Part shown: positions 1 to 5,313 of the stretch, one piece after another
Numbering within the stretch: the stretch's first letter is position 1
Layout: each line of letters begins with the position of its first letter
Source: Tissierellia bacterium
Lineage (GTDB): Bacteria > Bacillota > Clostridia > Tissierellales > Tissierellaceae
NCBI GenBank assembly: GCA_012521625.1
Contig: JAAYLY010000239.1
Location: forward strand, 1 to 5,313
Length of the DNA stretch: 5,313 nucleotides
Direction of reading: 5' to 3'
Translations under genes and position numbers: made by a program
Notes under the pieces: generated by a model
Told to the model about the DNA's origin: nothing
Seen by the model: the letters and a program-made list of their open reading frames with translations, nothing else
Database searches by the model: none

Positions 1-95
1 ATTTATATTTAACTACAAAAATCAGTCATAAATTCCTAGGACAAACTATATAGATATAGGGACAGGCTAAAGAAAAAATAGGAAGAGGGATAAGG

Positions 96-2837
96 ATGAA
101 GTGGTATAGGATAAGAAAAGAAGAAGTATTAAAGAGGTTAGATACGGATGAAAACAAGGGCTTAACCCTATTGGAAGTGGAAGAGCGTCTACACCAATAC
201 GGAACAAATGAGCTTATGGAAAAGCCTAAGGAGGGCTTTCTTACTAAGCTGATAAATCAGTTTGCGGACTTTTTAGTTCTAATTCTAATAGTGGCTGCCA
301 TCTTTTCCATCTTCATAGGGGAAACTAGGGATTCTATAGTGATCCTGGCTATTGTTTTTATTAATGCCCTACTTGGAATCTACCAGGAGGGTAAGGCTGA
401 AAAGGCCTTGGAGGCACTACAGGAGATGACATCGCCAACGGCCAAGGTCATCCGAAAGGGGCAATTGGAAGAAGTCAATACCTCCCAGCTAGTTCCTGGA
501 GATCTTGTTATCTTGGAGGCTGGGGATATTGTTCCAGCAGATTTAAGGTTGATAGAATCCTCTAATTTAAAGATCGATGAGGCGTCCTTAACAGGGGAGT
601 CGGTTCCAGTAGATAAGGATAGCAATAAGGTTTTTAGGGAGGAAGTGGCCTTAGGGGATAGGGAAAATATGGCCTATATGAGCACTATCGTAACCTATGG
701 CAGGGCAAAGGGGGTTGTTGTAGCAACTGGCCATGATACGGAGATCGGCAAGATAGCAACGGAAATTCAATCCTTTGAAGATGAGATGACCCCCCTGCAG
801 AAGAAATTAAACCAGCTGGGTAAATTACTAGCTATCATCACCATCCTAGTCTGCTTAATAGTCTTTGCTGTGGGCATCTTACAGGGTAGGAAGGTAATGG
901 AGATGTTTATGGTGGCCATAAGTCTGGCGGTAGCTGCCATACCTGAAGGTTTGCCAGCCATTGTAACTATCGTACTGGCCCTGGGGATGAACAAGATGGT
1001 TAGGCGGAACGCCATCGTCAAAAAGCTTTTAGCAGTTGAAACCTTAGGAAGTATTACGGTAATATGTTCCGATAAGACTGGTACCCTGACCCAAAATGAA
1101 ATGACCGTTAGAAAGATTTACACTGGAAATAAAGTCTATGATGTAACTGGAGTTGGCTATGAACCGGTGGGAGAAATTAGGCTAAGGGATAGGAAGGTAG
1201 ACCCTAAAGGGGTAGTAGACTTAAAAGACCTAATCACCATAGGGGTTTTGGCCAACGATGCAGATATTAGTGCTAGGGAAGGAATTTACAGGGTAATTGG
1301 CGATCCTACGGAAGGAGCCTTGATTAGCCTGGGACATAAGGGAAGATTGTTTAAGAGGGAGCTGAATAAGGCCTACCCTAGAGTAGGGGAGCTGCCCTTC
1401 GATTCAGAAAGGAAGATGATGACCACCTTCCACCAAAACTATATAGAGGACAAAATAGTCTCCTTTACGAAGGGGGCTCCCGATGTAGTCCTTAGAAGGT
1501 GTAGGTATATATCCCTTAATGGGGAGAAGAAGCTTCTTACTGAATCCCTTAGGAGAAGGATTATAGATATAAATAATTCCTTTGCTAAAGATGCCCTAAG
1601 GGTATTGGCCTTTGCCTATAGGGAGTTTGATGGGCTTCCTAGGGAAATATCATCGGACAAGGTGGAAAGGGATATGGTCTTTGTGGGTCTGGTGGGCATG
1701 ATGGACCCAGCTAGGCCGGAGGCCAAGGTAGCTATAGACAAGTGTAAAAATGCAGGAATTAAGCCCATAATGATCACTGGGGATTATAAGGAGACTGCCT
1801 TTGCCATCAGCCGAGAGCTCGGAATAGCTAAGTCCATAAATGAGCTAATGGTTGGGGAAGAATTAGATAGCCTTTCTGATGAGGAGTTAAAGAAATTAGT
1901 CAATAAAATTACAGTCTATGCCAGGGTAACTCCAGAACATAAACTCAGGATAGTATCAGCCCTAAAGGCCAATGGAGAAATAGTTGCCATGACTGGAGAT
2001 GGAGTCAACGATTCCATGGCTTTAAAGCGGGCAGATATAGGCATTGCCATGGGCATAACAGGTACCGATGTGGCAAAAAATACTGCAGAGTTAATACTGA
2101 CGGATGATAACTTTGCTAGTATAGTAGCAGCCGTGGAAGAGGGAAGGGTAATCTTTAGCAATATTAGGAAGTTCGTCTTCTTCCTACTATCTTGTAACAT
2201 AGGTGAGATTTTGATAGTTTTCCTAAGTATTTTATATAACCTCCCCATACCCCTTTTACCCATCCAATTGTTATGGCTAAATCTAGTAACGGATAGTTTC
2301 CCCGCCTTAGCCCTAGGGATGGAAAAGGGGGAAGAGGACATAATGAGACTAAAGCCTAAGGACCCAGAGGCACCCATAATAGATGGCTATATGATGGTGG
2401 ATATTGTAGTTCAGAGTATAGCCATTGCTGCCACCACCCTACTAGCCTATCTATGGGCCTTGAGGGCTTTCCCTAACAGCCTAATTAAGGCTAGGACCAT
2501 AACCTTTGCTACCCTCATACTGGCAGAGCTTTTAAGGGCTTATTCCAGTAGGTCTGAAAGGCATCTTTTATTTGAAATAGGGCTGCTATCAAATCCTACT
2601 ATGATCTATGCAACTACCCTTTCCTTCTTACTACTATTGGCGGTTATATATATACCCATACTACAGCCTATTTTCCATACGGTGCCCCTAAGCTTAGCTG
2701 AATGGGGAGTGATAGCTAGCTTTGCCTTCTTCCCCTTGTTGATAAGCGAACTATATAAGGCCCTATTTACTAAGAGGATGGTAGGAAAGGGTGTAAGGGA
2801 GAAGGACAGGGTATTGATCTTTGGGGAAGATAGATAA
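96..2837 (+). CDS. P-type Ca2+-transporting ATPase (P2A, SERCA/PMCA-like)
   Basis: This 913-residue membrane pump couples ATP hydrolysis to cation movement, most likely export of Ca2+ from the cytoplasm. An N-terminal cation-ATPase domain (about 2-73) precedes M1-M2 (about 57-96). The actuator domain has TGES at 166-169. M4 carries PEGLP at 283-287. The phosphorylation motif DKTGT has its Asp at 326. The nucleotide domain has F435, K459 in KGAP and R502. The P domain has DPAR 537-540, TGD 561-563 and TGDGVND 633-639. M5-M10 fill about 691-889. By alignment from memory to SERCA, the Ca2+ ligands E284, N701, E704, N729, T732, D733 and E811 are all present, which favours Ca2+ over Na+/K+ or Mn2+. 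Length is normal for the family and the reading frame is intact. The start is supported by GAGGG at 85-89, six bases upstream. One oddity is NDSM at 638-641 where NDAP or NDSP is usual. No partner gene is adjacent. Family certain; ion specificity inferred. Confidence 0.95.
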   Translation: MKWYRIRKEEVLKRLDTDENKGLTLLEVEERLHQYGTNELMEKPKEGFLTKLINQFADFLVLILIVAAIFSIFIGETRDSIVILAIVFINALLGIYQEGKAEKALEALQEMTSPTAKVIRKGQLEEVNTSQLVPGDLVILEAGDIVPADLRLIESSNLKIDEASLTGESVPVDKDSNKVFREEVALGDRENMAYMSTIVTYGRAKGVVVATGHDTEIGKIATEIQSFEDEMTPLQKKLNQLGKLLAIITILVCLIVFAVGILQGRKVMEMFMVAISLAVAAIPEGLPAIVTIVLALGMNKMVRRNAIVKKLLAVETLGSITVICSDKTGTLTQNEMTVRKIYTGNKVYDVTGVGYEPVGEIRLRDRKVDPKGVVDLKDLITIGVLANDADISAREGIYRVIGDPTEGALISLGHKGRLFKRELNKAYPRVGELPFDSERKMMTTFHQNYIEDKIVSFTKGAPDVVLRRCRYISLNGEKKLLTESLRRRIIDINNSFAKDALRVLAFAYREFDGLPREISSDKVERDMVFVGLVGMMDPARPEAKVAIDKCKNAGIKPIMITGDYKETAFAISRELGIAKSINELMVGEELDSLSDEELKKLVNKITVYARVTPEHKLRIVSALKANGEIVAMTGDGVNDSMALKRADIGIAMGITGTDVAKNTAELILTDDNFASIVAAVEEGRVIFSNIRKFVFFLLSCNIGEILIVFLSILYNLPIPLLPIQLLWLNLVTDSFPALALGMEKGEEDIMRLKPKDPEAPIIDGYMMVDIVVQSIAIAATTLLAYLWALRAFPNSLIKARTITFATLILAELLRAYSSRSERHLLFEIGLLSNPTMIYATTLSFLLLLAVIYIPILQPIFHTVPLSLAEWGVIASFAFFPLLISELYKALFTKRMVGKGVREKDRVLIFGEDR

Positions 2838-2976
2838 GATAAATCAATAATTTTCTTTATAATACCTCCATATGAGATAGTTTAACTAATACTTCTACCT
2901 ACTGAAGGTATTTATATTCTAGGATGTATTGTATATTATATAAGTTGTTGATATATTATCCCTTAGATAAATCAAT
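2837..2976. repeat. 12-bp direct repeat AGATAAATCAAT, two copies
   Basis: AGATAAATCAAT occurs exactly at 2837-2848, just at the ATPase stop codon, and again at 2965-2976; the two copies start 128 bases apart. The flanks differ. In DNA this AT-rich a chance repeat is quite possible. It could also be a pair of protein-binding sites flanking the gap. Confidence 0.4.
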
Positions 2977-3081
2977 TAAAAGATTTTTGAAAATCCTATT
3001 GAATATAGTAATATGTATAGGAAGGATTAGGAGGTAGATTATAGAAGTATAATATATACTAAAGAAAAATAGGAGGTTATT
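2838..3081. other. AT-rich intergenic region, no gene or clear terminator
   Basis: This 244-bp gap lies between the ATPase stop and the DUF523 start. It has no plausible ORF and no GC-rich hairpin followed by a T-run, so I cannot name a terminator for the ATPase gene. It contains an inverted pair AATACCT (2861-2867) / AGGTATT (2906-2912), a compact stem GATTTT-TG-AAAATC (2982-2995), and an imperfect inverted pair AATCCTAT (2992-2999) / ATAGGA (3017-3022). A 12-base direct repeat and promoter-like hexamers are listed separately. Read-through from the ATPase gene into the next gene is possible. Confidence 0.6.
2987..3014 (+). promoter_or_regulatory. candidate sigma-A promoter for the DUF523 gene
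   Basis: TTGAAA (2987-2992, five of six matches to TTGACA) is separated by 16 bases from TAATAT (3009-3014, four of six matches to TATAAT). Alternatives in the same gap are TTGTAT-17-TATATT (2929-2957) and an isolated perfect TATAAT at 3048-3053 with no -35. The last would give a leader of about 22 bases containing the ribosome binding site. In such AT-rich DNA these matches are weak evidence, and which one is used is not decidable by eye. Confidence 0.3.
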
Positions 3082-3519
3082 ATGAATATCTTAGTAAGTG
3101 CCTGCCTCTTGGGCCTAAATACTAGGTTTGATGGTGGTAGCAAGATAATACATGGAATAGAGGAACTAAAGAAAAAGTATAACCTAATACCAGTCTGCCC
3201 TGAAGTCTTAGGGGGACTACCGACTCCCAGGGAGCCGGCTGAAATCATTGGTGATAGGGTAATAAATAAGGCGGGGAAGGATGTAAGCCAAAATTTCATT
3301 AAAGGGGCTGAGGAAACCCTATTTTTAGCTAAATTATTCAATTGTAAGTATGCCCTACTTAAGGAGAGGAGCCCATCTTGCGGCTTTGGTCAGGTCTATG
3401 ATGGGAGCTTTACTGGTAAATTGACTCATGGTAATGGTATAACGGCTGAACTGTTAAGGCAAAATGGGATAATAATCTTTGGGGAATCGGAAATAGATAA
3501 GCTTTTAAAAAGGCCATAG
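3082..3519 (+). CDS. DUF523 (COG1683) family protein, TudS-like
   Basis: A compact 145-residue soluble protein that matches DUF523 over its whole length. Signature motifs are VSACLLG at 5-11, RFDGG at 15-19, CPE at 39-41, PRxPAE at 49-54 and SPSCG at 97-101. Cysteines are C8, C39, C88 and C100. C8, C39 and C100 lie in family motifs and are the likely ligands of a [4Fe-4S] cluster. Family members characterised as TudS remove sulfur from thiouracil through such a cluster. Assigning that activity here is inference, because the family is broad and most members are untested. Some relatives carry a Cys before the RFDG/RYDG motif; here it is T14. The ATG follows AGGAGG (3071-3076) by five bases, an ideal spacing. 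The stop codon sits inside the left arm of the palindrome shared with the convergent gene. The C-terminal domain that some fused homologues such as E. coli YbgA carry is absent. Confidence 0.9.
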   Translation: MNILVSACLLGLNTRFDGGSKIIHGIEELKKKYNLIPVCPEVLGGLPTPREPAEIIGDRVINKAGKDVSQNFIKGAEETLFLAKLFNCKYALLKERSPSCGFGQVYDGSFTGKLTHGNGITAELLRQNGIIIFGESEIDKLLKRP

Positions 3520-3533
3520 AATTCTATGGCCTT
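3510..3533. terminator. perfect 24-bp palindrome, shared bidirectional terminator
   Basis: The stretch AAGGCCATAG-AATT-CTATGGCCTT is a perfect palindrome that can form a 10-bp stem with an AATT loop. On the minus strand the 3' arm runs into five T's (3511-3507), a short U-tract suited to intrinsic termination of the YdjM-like gene. On the plus strand the stem is followed only by TTAAATAG, so termination of the DUF523 gene would be weaker. The DUF523 stop TAG (3517-3519) lies in the left arm, and the YdjM-like stop codon (3534-3532) lies on the right edge. Position between convergent genes supports the terminator role. Confidence 0.8.
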
Positions 3534-4119
3534 AAATAGAGATATAATGGAATAGCAAAAAAACCGTATAAAGACTCAAGAGGGTGAAGATTATATCATC
3601 TAAACTGCTTTTAGTATTAATTATTAAGGGAGATGAGACCTTGATTTTCAAGGGATAAAAAAGTTCTATACCCTTGGCAGTAAAGAAGTCGGTCATAAGG
3701 TGTAATACATATCCAATAACGAAGCCGGAATATATGGCAGCTAGCTTGTATTTGTCGGTAATGAGTTTAACTATTGATGAGACGATTAGAAAACCAACAA
3801 TGCTGTGGGAAAAGCTTCGATGACTGGATACGGCTATGAAAAAGAAGAAGAGGGCTAGTAGGCCTAGAACCTTATTTTGACTTTGGAAATAGAAATAGCC
3901 GAAAATTGCTGCTATAGAGAGGTAGAAGAGGGTTCTATAGGATCTATTTTTGATAAATAATAATTTCTGATTTAGCTTCGCTTTGGAATGATCTATATCT
4001 GGAAGTAGGGAGCCTACTACAGAAGCTAAGACCACCAGTAATTGATTTTCCAAAGTCTGTTCTGAAGCTACAGTTAAAGCTGCAACCATTCCGATAGCCA
4101 CATGTGTCTTTCCCGTCAT
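3532..4119 (-). CDS. YdjM/DUF457-family membrane-bound metal-dependent hydrolase
   Basis: A 195-residue integral membrane protein of the YdjM/DUF457 family (Pfam PF04307, described as LexA-binding, inner membrane-associated putative hydrolase). The conserved polar residues all sit in or near hydrophobic segments: KTH with H6, GSLLPDIDHSKAKLN at 36-50 with D41, D43 and H44, SHRSFSHS at 99-106 with H100, R101 and H105, and GYxxHLxxDxxTxxG at 136-150 with H140 and D144, then the LFYP motif ending at P156. These His and Asp residues are the presumed metal ligands. Hydrophobic segments lie near 26-40, 63-79, 84-98, 105-120, 127-143 and 175-192. The substrate is unknown for the family; a phospholipid or membrane-lipid substrate is only a guess. 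The ATG follows AGGAGG (4130-4125) by five bases. A strong promoter with a possible LexA box lies upstream, and the gene ends in a terminator palindrome. Confidence 0.9.
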   Translation of the reverse strand: MTGKTHVAIGMVAALTVASEQTLENQLLVVLASVVGSLLPDIDHSKAKLNQKLLFIKNRSYRTLFYLSIAAIFGYFYFQSQNKVLGLLALFFFFIAVSSHRSFSHSIVGFLIVSSIVKLITDKYKLAAIYSGFVIGYVLHLMTDFFTAKGIELFYPLKIKVSSPLIINTKSSLDDIIFTLLSLYTVFLLFHYISI

Positions 4120-4155
4120 AATTTCCTCCTAGCTGTCTTGGCTGTTAGTTAATCG

Positions 4156-4172
4156 TACATATGTATTATACA
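4156..4172. repeat. two overlapping short palindromes at the minus-strand promoter
   Basis: TACATATGTA (4156-4165) is a perfect 10-base palindrome, and TGTAT-T-ATACA (4162-4172) is a perfect odd-centred one overlapping it. Together they cover the -10 hexamer and the expected transcription start of the YdjM-like gene. They could be an operator, or merely the symmetry that a TATAAT box in AT-rich DNA tends to create. Confidence 0.35.
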
Positions 4173-4193
4173 GGCTCCCGAACATATATTCAA
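4165..4193 (-). promoter_or_regulatory. strong sigma-A promoter of the YdjM-like gene
   Basis: Read on the minus strand, TTGAAT (4193-4188) is followed after exactly 17 bases by TATAAT (4170-4165). The -10 hexamer is a perfect match, and the -35 matches at four of six positions including TTGA. Transcription should start near 4158, giving a leader of about 38 bases that contains the AGGAGG ribosome binding site. This is the best promoter in the window. Confidence 0.75.
4179..4192. promoter_or_regulatory. LexA-box-like operator over the -35 region
   Basis: CGAAC-ATAT-ATTCA resembles the Firmicute (B. subtilis type) LexA box CGAAC-N4-GTTCG. The left half-site is perfect and the right half-site matches three of five bases, with A in place of the inner and outer G. 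It overlaps the -35 and spacer of the minus-strand promoter, where a bound repressor would block polymerase. E. coli ydjM, of the same family as the gene it would control, is LexA-repressed. The inner G of the right half is normally important, so binding is uncertain. Confidence 0.4.
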
Positions 4194-4221
4194 GGGAAAG
4201 CTGGCACAAATTTAACATTTT

Positions 4222-4230
4222 TGTTATATT
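4222..4230 (+). promoter_or_regulatory. candidate extended -10 promoter for gpsA
   Basis: TGT-TATATT is an extended -10 element (TGnTATAAT with one mismatch). No good -35 lies at 17 bases (TGGCAC at 4202-4207 is poor). Transcription would begin near 4237, about 32 bases before the preferred ATG and only five before the alternative GTG at 4242, which favours the ATG. Confidence 0.35.
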
Positions 4231-4257
4231 ATGGTGGATAGGTGAAAAAAAGAACTT

Positions 4258-4262
4258 GGAGG
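4258..4262 (+). promoter_or_regulatory. ribosome binding site fixing the gpsA start
   Basis: GGAGG sits six bases before ATG 4269. The longer in-frame start GTG 4242 has no comparable site, and its nine extra residues (MKKRTWRLK) would precede the Rossmann strand with no counterpart in the family. Confidence 0.8.
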
Positions 4263-4268
4263 TTGAAG

Positions 4269-5291
4269 ATGGAAAGAATATTGATTATTGGAGCAGGGCT
4301 TATGGGTAGTGCCCTGTCCGTTCATCTTGCTAATAATGGTCATGGGGTCAACCTATGGGGTACCCAGTGGGATAGGGAAATCATTAAGGAAATGGAAGAT
4401 AGGCGATATCATCCTGCCTTAAATGTAGATATTCCTGAAAACATCAATTTATTTTATGATGATCAGCTGGAAGAAGCTTTTAAGGATGCCAGAGTTATTA
4501 TAATAGCCGTCATAGCTAAGGGAATGAGGGCCATATGCCAGGTCTTAAAACCCTATTTTAAGAAGGGGCAAATTATCTTAACGGTCTCTAAGGGCTTAGA
4601 TGATGATAGTTTACATACCATGTCTAGGGTAGTTGAGGAGAGTTTACCTCAAGGATTAAGGGGGCAAATAAGCATTGTCAAATTAGGGGGACCTCTCATA
4701 GCTAAGGAATTGGCCAAGGACACCTATTCAGAGGCTATATTTGCATCTAAGGACATAGAGGCAGCCCAATATATGAGCATACTCTTTAAATCACCAAAGT
4801 TTAGAACCAGTGTAACGGAGGATATAGATGGGGTGGAGATCTGTGCAGCCTTTAAAAATACCTATGCCATCACCATGGGGATATTAGAAGGCATAGAAGG
4901 AGGATACAGCAACCCAAAGGCGGCCTTAATGGCAAGGGCTGTTGATGAAATGGGAAAGATCGTAGCTGCCTTTGGGGGTAGGAAGGAAACGGCCTATGGA
5001 ATAGCAGGCCTGGGGGACTTATATGTAACCTCCTTAAGTGGGAGGAACGGTAGATTCGGCCAACTAATTGGTCAGGGGAAATCAAAGGATGAAGCCCTTA
5101 GGCTTATGGATAATGCCACCGTTGAAGGCCTGGCTATGACCTTGAATGGCTATAGTTTTTTAAAAGCCTTAGAAGGAGAGGGGAGAATTAATCTTAAAGA
5201 AGAGCTACCCCTATTTTATCAGACCTACCAAATCCTCCATCAGGGGGAAGGGGTTGAAAAAGCAGTTGAAGAAATTTGGAAAGTAGATTAA
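4269..5291 (+). CDS. gpsA: divergent GpsA-type NAD(P)-dependent glycerol-3-phosphate dehydrogenase
   Basis: A 340-residue cytoplasmic dehydrogenase expected to reduce dihydroxyacetone phosphate to sn-glycerol 3-phosphate, the backbone precursor of phospholipids. The N-terminal Rossmann fold starts at residue 3 with GAGLMG (8-13). The C-terminal helical domain begins near 187 with GVEICAAFKN. Residues corresponding to the human GPD1 catalytic and phosphate-binding set appear conserved: K108 (SKG), K196 and N197 (FKN), D250, T254, R259 and N260 (GDLYVTSLSGRN). The C-terminal PLFYQTYQILHQG (314-326) also fits. Differences from ordinary bacterial GpsA are LGGP (139-142) for LSGP, AVIAKGMR (80-87) for the usual AVPSxxMR, and RRYHPALNVDIP in the loop where NxxYLP is usual. 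It is not next to plsY or der, common GpsA neighbours in Firmicutes, so it may be a second, specialised paralogue. The family is clear; the exact substrate is less so. No terminator is visible before the window ends. Confidence 0.88.
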   Translation: MERILIIGAGLMGSALSVHLANNGHGVNLWGTQWDREIIKEMEDRRYHPALNVDIPENINLFYDDQLEEAFKDARVIIIAVIAKGMRAICQVLKPYFKKGQIILTVSKGLDDDSLHTMSRVVEESLPQGLRGQISIVKLGGPLIAKELAKDTYSEAIFASKDIEAAQYMSILFKSPKFRTSVTEDIDGVEICAAFKNTYAITMGILEGIEGGYSNPKAALMARAVDEMGKIVAAFGGRKETAYGIAGLGDLYVTSLSGRNGRFGQLIGQGKSKDEALRLMDNATVEGLAMTLNGYSFLKALEGEGRINLKEELPLFYQTYQILHQGEGVEKAVEEIWKVD

Positions 5292-5313
5292 TAGATAGCA
5301 AATTTAGTTGAGA

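Noticed and set aside
47..59. TATATAGATATAG upstream of the ATPase as a promoter
   Set aside because: It is TATA-like, and CTATATAG is palindromic, but no -35 is found at a suitable distance, so it cannot be supported as a promoter by eye.
67..89. Similarity of the ATPase leader (CTAAAGAAAAAATAGGAAGAGG) to the DUF523 leader (3059-3076) as a shared regulatory element
   Set aside because: Both are purine-rich ribosome-binding contexts, and such resemblance is expected without a common regulator.
1916..2377. 153-residue minus-strand open frame within the ATPase gene
   Set aside because: It lies wholly inside a gene with all family motifs, resembles no known protein, and is explained by the opposite-strand coding pattern. 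The same applies to the other frames antisense to the ATPase, DUF523 and gpsA genes.
2861..2912. Inverted repeat AATACCT / AGGTATT as the ATPase terminator
   Set aside because: The arms are AT-rich and 38 bases apart, with no T-run after the right arm; not a credible intrinsic terminator.
4202..4217. Sigma-54-like promoter upstream of gpsA (TGGCAC followed by TAACA)
   Set aside because: The -24 part TGGCAC is good, but the -12 element reads TAACA instead of TTGCA and lacks the essential GC.
4242..4268. GTG start adding nine residues to GpsA
   Set aside because: There is no good ribosome binding site before it, while ATG 4269 has GGAGG at ideal spacing and begins right at the Rossmann strand.

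Overview
The window carries four protein genes. It looks like chromosomal DNA of a low-to-moderate-GC Firmicute, probably a clostridial or Tissierellia-type anaerobe. The reasons are strong AGGAGG-type ribosome binding sites, heavy use of AGG (Arg), ATA (Ile) and CTA/TTA (Leu) codons, AT-rich intergenic DNA, and protein families common in that group. The genus cannot be told from this sequence. There are no rRNA or tRNA genes, insertion sequences, CRISPR arrays or phage genes.

Layout: 96-2837 (+) encodes a complete P-type calcium ATPase with all catalytic motifs and a SERCA-like set of ion ligands. A 244-bp AT-rich gap (2838-3081) follows. It has no convincing intrinsic terminator, but it holds promoter-like elements, a 12-bp direct repeat and small inverted repeats. 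3082-3519 (+) encodes a small cysteine-containing DUF523 protein, the family that includes the TudS thiouracil desulfidases. It converges on 3532-4119 (-), a membrane protein of the YdjM/DUF457 metal-dependent hydrolase family. The two genes are separated by, and both end inside, a perfect 24-bp palindrome that looks like a shared two-way terminator. A divergent regulatory region (4120-4268) then separates the YdjM-like gene from 4269-5291 (+), a divergent GpsA-type glycerol-3-phosphate dehydrogenase. The window ends just after that gene.

The genes do not form an evident pathway. They are two short same-strand genes, one reversed gene and one further gene, each apparently with its own promoter. 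Themes are ion homeostasis (Ca2+ export), sulfur or thiobase chemistry (DUF523), a membrane hydrolase of unknown substrate, and phospholipid-precursor supply (sn-glycerol 3-phosphate).

The observation most worth following is regulatory. The YdjM-like gene has a near-consensus sigma-A promoter (TTGAAT-17-TATAAT), and overlapping its -35 region is a sequence close to the Firmicute LexA box (CGAAC-ATAT-ATTCA). E. coli ydjM is a known LexA-repressed SOS gene, so SOS control of this family may extend to this lineage. I found no clear sign of a wholly new multi-gene system.
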